Below, piece by piece: positions 1 to 8,489 of a DNA stretch of 12,200 bases (its first letter is position 1; each line of letters begins with the position of its first letter). The notes under the pieces are model-generated. The model did no database searches. It was given only the letters and a program-made list of their open reading frames with translations, and was not told the origin of the DNA. The DNA lies in contig CAVYIO010000040.1 in assembly GCA_963768565.1 (NCBI GenBank), positions 1 to 12,200 of the forward strand. Reading direction: 5' to 3'. A program made the position numbers and the translations under genes. Source of the DNA: JABDKH01 sp963768565 (lineage in GTDB: Bacteria > Bacteroidota > Rhodothermia > Rhodothermales > JABDKH01).

Positions 1-545
1 TCAGGAAGGTCGTCTGCCCGTCGGCTGTACCCAATTCCAGATGCAAGTCGTACGTCTTGTTGGCTCCCTGATTGTGTAGCCGAAGCTGTTGTTCTCCTTC
101 AACGGAGAACCGCACCGAGTCGGCGCCAGTTAGCGATAGGCGATCGACGTCCACCAGAACCTCCCCCTGGGTCCCGTGGCACAACGCCCATCAGCCTAAT
201 GCTTCTGCCGGATACGTCCTCATTGCGTATTGAGAGTACCCCATCAGCGTCGAGAGTGAGACGGTCGGTTTCGCCGTGCTGCGAATCCTCGCGGCTATAG
301 TTGTAGAGTCGATGGGCATCGGCGAACTGGACATATGACGTGGAGTCCGGGAAGTCGGATGCCTCCACCTCGTAGTCCGATCCCACCGGGACCACATAGC
401 CGCACGCGGAAGAACGTCACCTCCCACCGGCGGAAGATCGATCAGTCCATCTTCGAACCCGTTGAAAGCTACACCGTCCGCAAAGCCCAGCGTCTGACCG
501 TTCGGGGCATGAACTGTGGTTCGTGCACCTGGCGTCACGCTGATC

Positions 546-1300
546 TCAAGCCAGTCCGACTGAGATTCTGCGGGCAATCGCATCTTTGGCGTGGCCAACG
601 CAGGAAAGGCTGGCTTCATCGAAGTAATTGGCGATCGGGTCCATCAGAAAGATGCTCCCTGGTTCTCGTCCGCCACCCCACGTGCCGCTGCTGAAGCCCG
701 CGTAGCGCCAGGCTTTCAACGTAGAGTCAATCTCCACAAACCGGTCGTCGTCTCCGGCGTGATTCGGATCGTAAACAAACACCTTCCAGCCGCCGTCTAC
801 GTCGGGGATCCGTTCCAAGCGGTACGGTACTATCGCGTGCGCCCCACTCCCCCCTTCATTTGCTATGTAGAGGTAGGAAGTTGGATAGAATCTGTTGCCT
901 TCGAAGAAGAAGAAACCCTCAGGCGCAGCCAGAATCTGGCGCACCGTTTGTTTCGTTCCCGCAACGGCAGCCGCCCGAGCAGAATTCCCTTCCCAATAGT
1001 TCTGTCGTGCGTTGATGATCTCTCTCGGTGTCGGCACCAGGAACGCGGCCGCACCGGTGGTAGGAGGACTCTTCAGCAGCGTATCCGTCGAACTCAGACG
1101 ACTCCCGCAGGAAGGCCGGTGTACGGACGGTGGCGCCAACACTGTCGAACCGAACGGGATCGACGAACTTCATCAGTGCCGCAGTGGACATGCCGGCGCA
1201 GGATCCTCCCCACCTGGTGCCGCCGTGTTCGGTGCCCCATCTCAGGACGGTGCCCCACTTGTAGCCGGACGGAGGGAAACACTTCAGCACTGGTGAGATA
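546..1300 (-). other. Papain-like cysteine-peptidase-type domain in the broken gene
   Basis: In the joined translation, 'GGSCAGMSTAALMKF' (Cys codon 1198-1200) looks like a nucleophile helix of the C-x-G-M-S type. About 120 residues later comes 'GAHAIVPYRL' (His codon 837-839), then 'VFVYDPNHAGDDD' (Asp codon 768-770, Asn codon 762-764). A Cys at the start of a helix, a His in a G-x-H-A-x-x-P-Y strand, then Y-D-P-N is the order seen in papain-like peptidases and transpeptidases of the C39/transglutaminase-like type. Two frame changes (near 1275 and 1080) interrupt the Cys half; the His/Asp half, 614-1080, is one uninterrupted segment. The family assignment rests on motif pattern only. It could be an inactive relative or another enzyme of the same fold. 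Confidence 0.5.
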
Positions 1301-1934
1301 CGCATCGTCGGGCCCGAATGCACGCACCCATGATGGCCAATCCGGGAAAACCTCCGGCGTCGCATCCACTGGAGGAAAGGTGAAGTTGACCGGATATGCG
1401 TCTTCGGTAAACGGATCGTCGCCCAGACCGTAATCGAACTGGTTGTCGGCATACCAGCCTGACGGGTGGACGGACAGTTCTTCTGTTTTCGAATGGCCAT
1501 CCATGTTTGCTGGGTACGAAGTGCTCCAATATTTCCTTCGACCGTACCAGGTGGTAACCCCGAAATGTGAAGAGCGAAGTGGCAAAGCTGCGCTGCGGCT
1601 CTCTGATCGTCCCGATCAGGAGCGCACTTTGCTTTGATGTCACGTTGGGAACCGTGAAGGTGTAGCTCACGGCATCTCCGGCGATCGTATCCAGAACCAC
1701 CGGGAAAAGCGGAAAATCGAACTCGGTATCGTACAGGTCCGTGTACGCAATGACGAGTGAATCGGTTGGGTCCGGTATTCCCCCGAATCGCCAGGTCATC
1801 TCGTACTGATTGCCTACTGTGCGCAAGCTATTTCGTCGGCGGTCTGGTGAAGTATCTGGAGGAGTTCCGAGCACTCGTTTGCAGCTGAGGCCAGGTCCTT
1901 GCCGGCCGCCGCAGGAATCGATCCGCCTGCCAAC

Positions 1935-2915
1935 AATCTCGACTTTGCCGTCCGGCGCAAGCCCTTGTCCCTATCCAACGTCCTGCTTCGGCGAAACATC
2001 GATTACCGACATGCCCGACCAACCGTCAGGAAGCACATCAAACGAGCGCAATGCATCTTCGTGCGACAGAAAGCCCGTACTCGGCGTCCACACTCCTCCT
2101 TGTGAGTTCGCTCGTCCGAGGATCACTGAGTCCCCATCGCTGACCTGGTTCGGGAGGAATCCGGGTATGGAGCGCATGCTTAACGAGTCAGCGATGGGAC
2201 ATCCGTTGTCACCGATCCAGAGAAGCGAGCCAAAACGCCTGTCATCCGCAATCACCGCGGCAGTTCCTCCGGGTGATATTACGGCGGTTGAGTATGTCTC
2301 ACCGGTCGGTGCGGCCCGCCCCGAGCTCACGTAGATCGAGTCGCTCCAGATCCCACTGACACACTCCCTGGTAAACGTGTCGCACATCTTCCAACGACAA
2401 CACTACCATCCGCCGAAACGCTACTTCGCGTTGCGGGGGACGAACTTGTCGCCCACAGGAGGGGGTCCAAGCAGAACAGGATTCGCCCCGGACGTGATGA
2501 AGTATTGCTGCGGCGTATTTCCGAATTGGACCCGACCGGCAACAGTCGACGCATCGTCAACTGGCGAGGCCGATGGATGAGATGTCTGCAGTAATCGTCA
2601 CCCCCGATCAGAGTGAGGGCGCCATCCACCCACGAATAAGCCTGACTCCATGCCCGACCGTCGCCCGGTCGTACAGCCACTGTTCCGGTTGCAGATGGTG
2701 TGCCGTCGTCGGAGACAGTGCCTGGAAAAATTCGCGTGTTTCCGAACAGGATGTCGAATCCCAGGGATCGAATCTCCGTCGAATCACGAGACCAGACAAG
2801 CGTCTCCGATCCCAGAGCAAAGTCATTCATAGTGGAAGATGACGTGGTCGCCGTTTGGAGAGATCCTCGGACGATTGATGTTCGCACCGTCGCGTTGCTC
2901 TGCCACAACCTCGAG
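1935..2915 (-). other. HAF/PD40-like beta-propeller region of the broken gene
   Basis: After joining the segments, this part shows repeated blade-like units of the extracellular HAF-repeat kind: 'ISPNGDHVIF', 'VSDDGTPSATG', 'SWVDGALTLIGG', 'VSADGSVVVG', 'GGVWTPSTGF', and last 'DVSP...GQGLAPDGKVEIV'. The last unit matches the typical final HAF motif, a Trp-rich strand followed by ISxDGxxIVGxGxxPDG. Such propellers are usually extracytoplasmic binding or scaffolding modules. Five frame changes and the TAG at 1971 fall inside. The 'GQGLAPDG' motif after the TAG is in the same frame as the sequence before it, so the TAG is either a substitution or hidden between two compensating indels. Confidence 0.55.
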
Positions 2916-3324
2916 TGATTGGCCCGATGCCGACGGCACCAGCGTGGCGAGTGATGCTACGGCGACCAGCAGGCAATTCGCTTGCCTCAGTCCCGACAGC
3001 GATTTCCAGTGTATCCGTGGCCGGTTGGTCTTGAGAGGCATGGATCCTGATCGTCAATTTGGTAATGGAGCGGTGCAGATTGCACAAAGGGCTGCACTCT
3101 TTTTCAAACCATAGGCGATTCCGGGTCCGAAGGGATCACCGGTCGGGAGATTCCTTGCTGCCCAATCGCGTCAGGCTCCTGGGAGTTCGAAGTTGAGACC
3201 GGATCAGGCCAGGACGTTCCGCAGAGAGATCGATGGGCGAAACCTGTCGTGGCGTGCGCGGAGATGAATTGGCTTACGAGACGAGGCCAGGAGGTAGACG
3301 ACCGGCACCTCCTTCCCGACAAAA

Positions 3325-3374
3325 AAACCTGTAAAAAGAAGGAAGCCCGGGGTCCCACCAGTCCCGGGCTTCCT
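3325..3374 (-). terminator. Rho-independent terminator of the M28 peptidase transcript
   Basis: A perfect 12-bp inverted repeat (3340-3351 with 3363-3374, arms AGGAAGCCCGGG and CCCGGGCTTCCT, 11-nt loop) is followed on the minus strand by TTCTTTTTAC and then a second run of seven T. There is no comparable T-run on the plus side. The orientation therefore matches the upstream minus-strand peptidase, about 155 nt after its stop, and separates it from the next minus-strand gene. Confidence 0.8.
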
Positions 3375-3456
3375 ATTTCATGTCCTAAGAGCGGTTTCCC
3401 AATCCGTCTTAGAACCCACCTTGTAGATGTGCCAATCGATGATGTGCTTTGATGTG

Positions 3457-3480
3457 AAGGGCGGACTCCCGTCCGACCTT
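3457..3480. other. Hairpin in the peptidase trailer
   Basis: A 10-bp inverted repeat with one mismatch (AAGGGCGGAC, 4-nt loop TCCC, GTCCGACCTT) lies 48 nt after the peptidase stop, between it and the main terminator. It has no T-tract on either side, so it is more likely an RNA 3'-end stabilising structure or a weak pause site than a terminator. Confidence 0.4.
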
Positions 3481-3527
3481 ACACCCCTAATGAAATGAAC
3501 TTTTCGCAGGATCGCAACGGTTGACAT

Positions 3528-4872
3528 TTAACGAATTTGTCGGACCGGGTAGACGACCGTGCTTTCGTAGCCTTTTGTGGACACCGCAGACACCCCGAAA
3601 AGGTAGTTGTCGATGACGAGCCCTTCCATCACGTATTCGACCCTGGTGCCCACAAAAACGCTATTTGTCCACTGCGGCGCCGTCGTCTCTCGCCAGTAGA
3701 TCCTGTAGCCGGAGAGGTCCGGATCGGCCACGGGAGCCCATCTCAAAAAAGTTGAGGGTTGGACCGCTCCACCGATGCCGACGTCGGTCGGACCTCGGCG
3801 GCGCCCAGGCCAGCGAGGCGAGGGTGGCGGCGTTGACGGCGGTCAGGCTCGCGGCATAGGCGAAATCAACGCCCTCGATGGTGTCTCCGTAGCGGATGCC
3901 GTCCTCGACCCGGATGTCCTGGTGCTGCCGGTTGTAGTTCTCGTGCGTCTCCATGATGCGAACGGCCGGAAAACCGGCGTCATTGAACGGCCGATGGTGG
4001 CCGCCGCGGCCGAAACGGTCGAGGCGGTAGATCATCTTCGCCGTGAGATTGGGGAAGTAGCGATCGGCGATACGATCGACGTAGCGTGCGAGCTGGCGTG
4101 ATGGACCGTCGACCTCGCCGCCGTAGAAGCGAAGGCGGCGCCACTCCTGTTCGCCCCACGTCGTGGGTACGGGCTCGGAGAACACGCGGAAGGTGTTGTT
4201 CTCGATCACGCCGTCAATGCCGGAGATGTTGCCGATCATGTCGTTGTTGAGAACGGCCTCGATCGTCCAGCCGTCGGCCAGTGCCTGCTCGGCCATGTGC
4301 TTGCCGCCGAAGAGGCCCTGCTCTTCGCCGGAGAGACCCGCGAAGACGATCGACTTGTCGAACTGGTACTTCGACAGCACGCGGGCGGCCTCGAGCGTGC
4401 CGGCCATGCCGGAGGCGTTGTCGTTGGCGCCCGGTGCATCGGTCGTGCCGTCGGTCGAGTTGGATGCGCGCGAGTCGATGTCGCCCGTCATGATGACGTA
4501 GCGGTTCGGATGGATGGCGCCGCGCTGAACGGCGACGACGTTGACCACCCACGTGTCTTCCGGGATGCGGCTGTTGTCTTCGGCGCGCACGAGTGAACGC
4601 TGGTAGAAGACGTCGAGGCAGCCGTTGCAGGCATCGGAGATGCGGTCGAATTCAGCCTTGATCCAGCGGCGGGCGGCGCCGATGCCGCGGGTGTCGGAGA
4701 GTGTATCGGACAGCGTGTTGCGTGTGCCGAAGCCGACGAGGGTGCGGATGTCGGATTCGATGCGGTCGGCGGAGACGGACTCGACGATGGCAGGGATGTC
4801 AGTCGACTGAGCGCGCGACACCATCGGAAGGGCGGCGAAGAGGAGCGTGGCGGCGAACGAGAAGCGGAGCAT
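3528..4872 (-). CDS. Secreted M28-type zinc peptidase with C-terminal fibronectin III-like domain (one frame break)
   Basis: This is a predicted exported metallopeptidase of the M28 (aminopeptidase Y/S-like) family, 447 residues after correction. I chose ATG 4872 because it directly begins a signal peptide (core SFAATLLFAALPMV, cleavage after SRA/QS). The same frame extends to 4956 but only adds an uncharged-patterned leader. Metal-site motifs are GDIDSR (131-133), GANDNASG (Asp151), SGEEQGLFG (Glu183 base, Glu184), NNDMIG (Asp211) and NRQHQD (His317). Cys82 and Cys85 may form a disulfide. The uninterrupted frame runs on to 3661 as nonsense. One extra base at 3793 separates 'LAWAPPR' from 'PTDVGIGGAV...RWAPVADPDLSGYRIYWR', a fibronectin III-like module ending at TAA 3528-3530. 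Removing that base restores the usual architecture of this family. It is divergent from the sigma factor gene. Likely role: extracellular peptide breakdown; specificity is not readable. Confidence 0.85.
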
Positions 4873-4904
4873 GAGATACTTAAACGGCGTCTGAATGTTG
4901 TTCG

Positions 4905-4912
4905 GAAAGTTA
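4905..4912 (-). promoter_or_regulatory. Possible Bacteroidota-type -7 element for the M28 peptidase
   Basis: The minus strand reads TAACTTTC, which matches 7 of 8 positions of the Bacteroidota -7 consensus TAnnTTTG. It would give a 5' leader of about 25-30 nt before ATG 4872, supporting that start over 4956. I see no convincing TTTG about 19 nt upstream, so this is tentative. Confidence 0.3.
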
Positions 4913-4944
4913 CGGTCTCCGTCCATCATTGCTAGAAGGTGACG

Positions 4945-4975
4945 CATTCCGAGCACGTCCCGGGGGCTCGAAATG
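4945..4975. promoter_or_regulatory. Imperfect palindrome in the divergent peptidase/sigma region
   Basis: CATTCCGAGC (4945-4954) and GCTCGAAATG (4966-4975) are inverted copies matching at 9 of 10 positions, 11 nt apart. The palindrome sits 70 nt before the sigma start and 73 nt before the chosen peptidase start, where an operator for the divergent pair could lie. It shares CATTCCGAG with the minus-strand reading of the repeat arm at 8338-8363, so it could instead be a worn copy of that repeat family. Confidence 0.35.
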
Positions 4976-5044
4976 TTCGCGTCAGGGATCAGAACGAGTG
5001 CACAGTGGGTGTGAGAGGCTCGTACAGACGCCTATCGACCGCTC

Positions 5045-5593
5045 ATGACCTCCATTGACACCTTGCTGAACGCAGCCCGCGATGGCGACGCGAAGGCGTT
5101 TGACGACGTCTATGAGCGCGTGTACGGGGAGCTTCGGGCTCTTGCGCGCGTGGTTCGTCAGGGACGAGGCACGGAGACGCTCAACACAACAGCGCTCGTG
5201 CATGAAGCGTATTTACATCTGGTCCCCTCACGCGACCTCGAATGGACGAATCGGTCACATTTTTTCGGCGTCGCGGCTCGCGCCATGCGCCAGGTTCTCG
5301 CCGATTCTGCTCGGCGACGCATGACGCAAAAGCGAGGCGGAGGGATGATCAAGGTCGAACTGGGCGATCATCTCCAGGAATCCGCTGTACCCGTCGAACA
5401 GATCGTTGAGATTGATGAGGCGCTGACACGACTGGAAGCGCTCAGCAAACGGCAGGCAAGAATCGTTGAGTGCCGATTCTTCGCGGGACTCAATGTGGAA
5501 GAGACGGCCGAGATCATGGGACTCGGGACGGCGACTGTCAAACGCGACTGGCGGTCAGCACGCGCATGGCTCACGCAGCAGCTGCAGGCCTAG
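5045..5593 (+). CDS. ECF-family RNA polymerase sigma factor (TIGR02999 / Sigma70_ECF type)
   Basis: This 182-residue protein is a normal length for the group. Region 2 spans about residues 18-95, with 'TTALVHEAYLHLV' and 'NRSHFFGVAARAMRQVL', hallmarks of the TIGR02999 type. Region 4 is about 125-178, with 'LSKRQARIVECRFFAGLNVEETAEIMG' (helix-turn-helix) and 'ATVKRDWRSARAWL'. It directs RNA polymerase to an unknown set of promoters. In region 2.2, where ordinary ECF sigmas have the acidic DAED that contacts beta-prime, this protein reads N47-T48-T49-A50. In such sigmas, activation by threonine phosphorylation is known (EcfP with kinase PknT in Vibrio parahaemolyticus), and the next gene here is a Ser/Thr kinase. 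No anti-sigma gene is present nearby. The stop TAG is 3 nt before the kinase ATG, so the two are almost certainly one operon. No Shine-Dalgarno sequence precedes the start. Confidence 0.93.
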   Translation: MTSIDTLLNAARDGDAKAFDDVYERVYGELRALARVVRQGRGTETLNTTALVHEAYLHLVPSRDLEWTNRSHFFGVAARAMRQVLADSARRRMTQKRGGGMIKVELGDHLQESAVPVEQIVEIDEALTRLEALSKRQARIVECRFFAGLNVEETAEIMGLGTATVKRDWRSARAWLTQQLQA

Positions 5594-5596
5594 CCG

Positions 5597-8201
5597 ATGC
5601 AAGAGATGACACCCGAGCGCTGGCGAGAGGTCCAGTGCCGTGTTTCACCGGGCGCTGGAGCTGACTTCTCCGGATCGTCGAGCAGACTATCTCGATCAGA
5701 TATGCGCGAACGACCCGGAGTTCAGGAGTCAGGTGGATGCGCTGCTTTTGGCCGACGAAGAACCCGCAGACGTGTTCGACTCCTCATTCGAGGAGATGGC
5801 GTCGGCTCTCGCTCCATCCCTGTCCGAAGCCGACCGTCGCGTTGGTCCGTATCGGTTGACAAAGCGCATCGGCAGAGGTGGCATGGGCGTCGTGTATCTC
5901 GCCCACGATGATCGCCTGGGTCGCGACGTTGCGCTGAAGTTCATTCCCGTCCATCTCAGTGAGAACGAGAACGCGCGGAGGCGATTGGTTGCGGAAGCGA
6001 GGGCGGCATCGGCTCTGGACCATCTAAACATCTGCACCATCTTTGACATCGGAGAGGCCGATGACGGGCGGACGTACATTGCCATGGCCTACTATCCGGG
6101 ACAGACGCTGCGGGAGCGCCTCGAGGGAGGTCCACTCTCGATTGATGAGGCCGTCTGGATTACGGATCAGATCGTGGAAGCGCTGTCTGCTGCGCACGCG
6201 CGGGGAATCATACACCGCGACATCAAGCCGGGAAACGTTCTCCTCGCCCATTCCAAATCGGCTCCGGAGAAGGAGACCGTGAAGCTCCTCGATTTCGGAC
6301 TGGCCAAGATGGCCGGTCTCGAGCTCACTCAGACGGGCGCGACCATGGGCACGGTCGCGTACATGAGCCCCGAGCAGGCGGACGGCAAGCCGGTCGATCA
6401 CCGTTCGGATATCTGGTCCGTAGGTGTCCTTCTATACGAGATGTTGGCGGGCGAGCGACCGTTCAGGGGCGAGCACGCGCAGTCGGTGATTTACGCCATC
6501 CTGAACAAGGATCCGCAGCCGCTGGAATCGATCCGGCCGGGCATTCCCGAACACTTACGAAGAGTTGTTCACAAGTGTCTTGCCCACGACCCGGCCAGCA
6601 GGTATCAAGGTGCCGGAGAGTTGAATGCAGAACTTCGGGGGACGGATGCGCAAAGCGACGCACGCACGCACCCGCGAAGTCTGCCGATCCGTGACATCCG
6701 CAGTCGTCCCCGATATCGAATCGCCGCCGCGATTGGATTGGCCGTCATCGCTGCGGCAGCGATCTGGTTTGCCGGCGTCTTTCGTAATGGCTCCGAGGTC
6801 GCTGAAGCTTCAAATCCGCTGGCTGTAGCGCTCGTCCCGTTCGCCAACGGCGGCGGGAGCGTCGATACGGATTACTTAAGCGAAGGCATCACGGAAGAAC
6901 TGAGTACAGCCCTCGCGCGCAGTGGATTGCGCGTGCCGTCACTCGCGTCCGTCCTTGCGCTGACGGAAGATGGTCGTGATGTGAGCGAAGTCGGACGGTC
7001 ACTCGATGTGGATCACGTGCTGGAAGGCACCGTCTGGCAGGACAGTAGTCGCGTACGGATTGTGCTTCAACTGACAAGATCCTCCGACAGATCTGAGCAG
7101 TGGACACAAACTTTTTTGAGGGATCTGGATCAGGCACTGGAGCTGCCCGAGGAGCTTGCCCAGGCGATCGTCACTGAAGTGAGGCCGCAACTCACCGCCA
7201 CCCTGGAATCTAGACCTCGGCAACAGACGGGAAACAACGACGCATATCTGCTCTACTTCAAGGGCCGCTACTTCTGGAACAAACGCACGCGCGCGGGGCT
7301 CGACAAGAGCATTGAATACTTCCGCCAGTCGCTTGATGCGGATCCCACGTATGCCAAAGCATGGGCCGGTCTGGGCGATGCCTATGTGTTGCTGGGCAAC
7401 TGGGGCCATTTGTCCCCGGCGGATACGTATCCGCGGGCTCGGGCGGCTTTGGAGACCGCACTCGGGCTGGATCCTGATCTGGCGGAGGCGCACACCGCCC
7501 TTGCGTTCGCACTGAAAGACTACTACTGGGAATGGGAGGAGGCCGAAGCACACTTCCTGAGGGCCATCGAACTGCAGCCCGAGAATGCGACCGCGCATCA
7601 TCAGTACGCGATCGAGTTTCTTGCCGTCATGGGCCGGCACGACGAGGCGCTGGAGGAGGCTCGCCTGGCGACTGCGCTCGATCCTCTCTCGCCGATGATT
7701 GCCGCAGATGGCGCGCGTGCCCACACCATGGCAGGACAACCAGAAGTGGGGATTCAGCAGCTAAAGAAGGTGCTTGCGATCGACCCGACGTTCTTCCCGG
7801 CGAAGTTGTTTCTCGGAATAACCTATATCACGGCCGGTGAGTACGCTGGAGCCGTATCCACCCTTCGAGAGGCGGTCGAGCTTTCGCGCGACGATGTGGG
7901 ACCGAGTGCGACTTCGCTGACGTATCTCGCGGTTGCGCTCGCGAAGGCAGGGCGGGAAGCGGAAGCGCGAGAGACCCTGGGTGAACTGGAAACGTTGGCC
8001 ACCAGGCGCCACGTCATGGCCTACTGGCTGGCCGTCGTCCATGCGTCGCTGGGATCGGGTGATGACGCGATCGCGTATCTCGAGCAGGCGTACTCCGACA
8101 AAGATCCGGTTCTGGCGTACCTGAAGGATGAGCCGTTGATGGCGGAAGTGCGCGAAGATGTACGGGCAAGGGAGCTGCTCGCGAGGATGGGGCTCGAGTG
8201 A
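5597..8201 (+). CDS. Membrane Ser/Thr protein kinase with TolB-like domain and TPRs (one frame break near its start)
   Basis: The N-terminal cytoplasmic kinase domain has every key motif. Numbered from GTG 5640, they are GRGGMG (78-83), VALK (Lys100), Glu119, HRDIKPGN (192-199), DFG (218-220) and SPE (243-245), so it should be active. A single membrane segment follows (about 359-379, AAAIGLAVIAAAAIWFAGV). Next comes a TolB-like domain (about 393-515: 'VALVPFAN', 'YLSEGITEELSTALA', 'DHVLEGTVW') and then TPR-like helices to the end, probably extracytoplasmic and sensory. The frame of the kinase opens only at GTG 5640, but ATG 5597 in another frame encodes 'MQEMTPERWREVQC', the usual N-terminus of these kinases ('TPERW..v..lFHRALE'). 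One extra C at 5638-5639 separates the two parts. Without it the protein has 867 residues. Otherwise GTG 5640 is the only start and the protein has 853. Probable partner: the sigma factor 3 nt upstream. Confidence 0.92.
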
Positions 8202-8272
8202 CATGCTCGGCTGTGGGTGTGATGAGGGCGAACGCAGTTCTACGGCGGTCTATCACGATGACGTTGAGGTAT

Positions 8273-8363
8273 GTCATCCCGAGGAACTCGAGGGATCTAT
8301 GCTGAAGTGCTGGCACCTGTGCCTGTCCCCGCGCATAAGATTCCTCGACAGGCTCGGAATGAC
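8273..8363. repeat. Palindromic interspersed-type repeat element
   Basis: Two 26-nt arms in inverted orientation, 8273-8298 (GTCATCCCGAGG...GGGATCT) and 8338-8363 (AGATTCCTCG...CGGAATGAC), match at 20 of 26 positions and enclose 39 nt. The arms resemble the widespread GTCATTCCGAG(n)CGAGGAATCT sequence that I recall from intergenic regions of many bacterial genomes, where it occurs as paired inverted copies. It is likely a REP- or MITE-like non-coding element inserted between the kinase gene and uvrA. Only this one clear copy is in the window. Confidence 0.65.
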
Positions 8364-8489
8364 GTGTGCTGGCCAGAATGCGACAGCCCGAACTTCGCGC
8401 TTCCCTGGTTCCTCTGACACACCCTCGTCACCACCCGGAATTACGTTGAGACACTGAGAGATCTTTGCCCGCCGGAATCCGTATGAACT

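Larger units (their letters stand above)
1..3041 (-). pseudogene. Large secreted HAF-propeller / papain-like protein, frame-disrupted, 3' end beyond window
   Basis: No single frame covers this gene, but consecutive minus-strand open segments join into one protein of roughly 1000 residues that runs off the left edge. It starts at ATG 3041 with a signal peptide (basic start, core LLVAVASLATLV, likely cleavage ASG/QS). An HAF-type beta-propeller region follows, then a linker, a Cys/His/Asp papain-like domain and beta-rich C-terminal sequence. The reading changes frame near 2828, 2593, 2562, 2423, 2390, 1931, 1818, 1564, 1275, 1080, 614, 404 and 165. Ten of these read as one extra base and three (2390, 1818, 404) as one missing base. 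A TAG lies in frame at 1971-1973. Each junction keeps sensible protein sequence on both sides, several fall in short homopolymers (CCC near 1275, five G near 165), and there is only one nonsense codon. This fits sequencing indels at least as well as gene decay. Product: probably an exported, cell-surface or secreted protein; substrate unknown. Confidence 0.6.
3042..3527. other. Non-coding gap between two minus-strand genes
   Basis: I see no credible gene here. Short open frames on both strands lack recognisable motifs and cross the terminator hairpin. The gap holds the trailer of the M28 peptidase transcript, two hairpins (listed separately), and about 200 bases before the signal-peptide gene that should contain its promoter. 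A TATGGTTTG at 3108-3116 on the minus strand resembles the Bacteroidota -7 element with one extra spacer base, but I do not consider it strong enough to list as a promoter. Confidence 0.6.

Noticed and set aside
591..1433. 280-residue open frame on the plus strand
   Set aside because: It is antisense to the papain-like gene, has low-complexity Arg/Ser-rich sequence with no motif, and the minus strand carries clear protein signal throughout.
3104..3358. 84-residue minus-strand open frame in the intergenic gap
   Set aside because: It begins inside the terminator loop and has no motif or start signal.
6999..7739. 246-residue minus-strand open frame inside the kinase gene
   Set aside because: Shadow of the TolB/TPR part of the kinase; no recognisable domain, and the sense strand is convincingly coding.
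8014..8457. Small open frames on both strands over the end of the kinase gene and the repeat
   Set aside because: They overlap the kinase end and the palindromic repeat; their sequence is unlike a protein.
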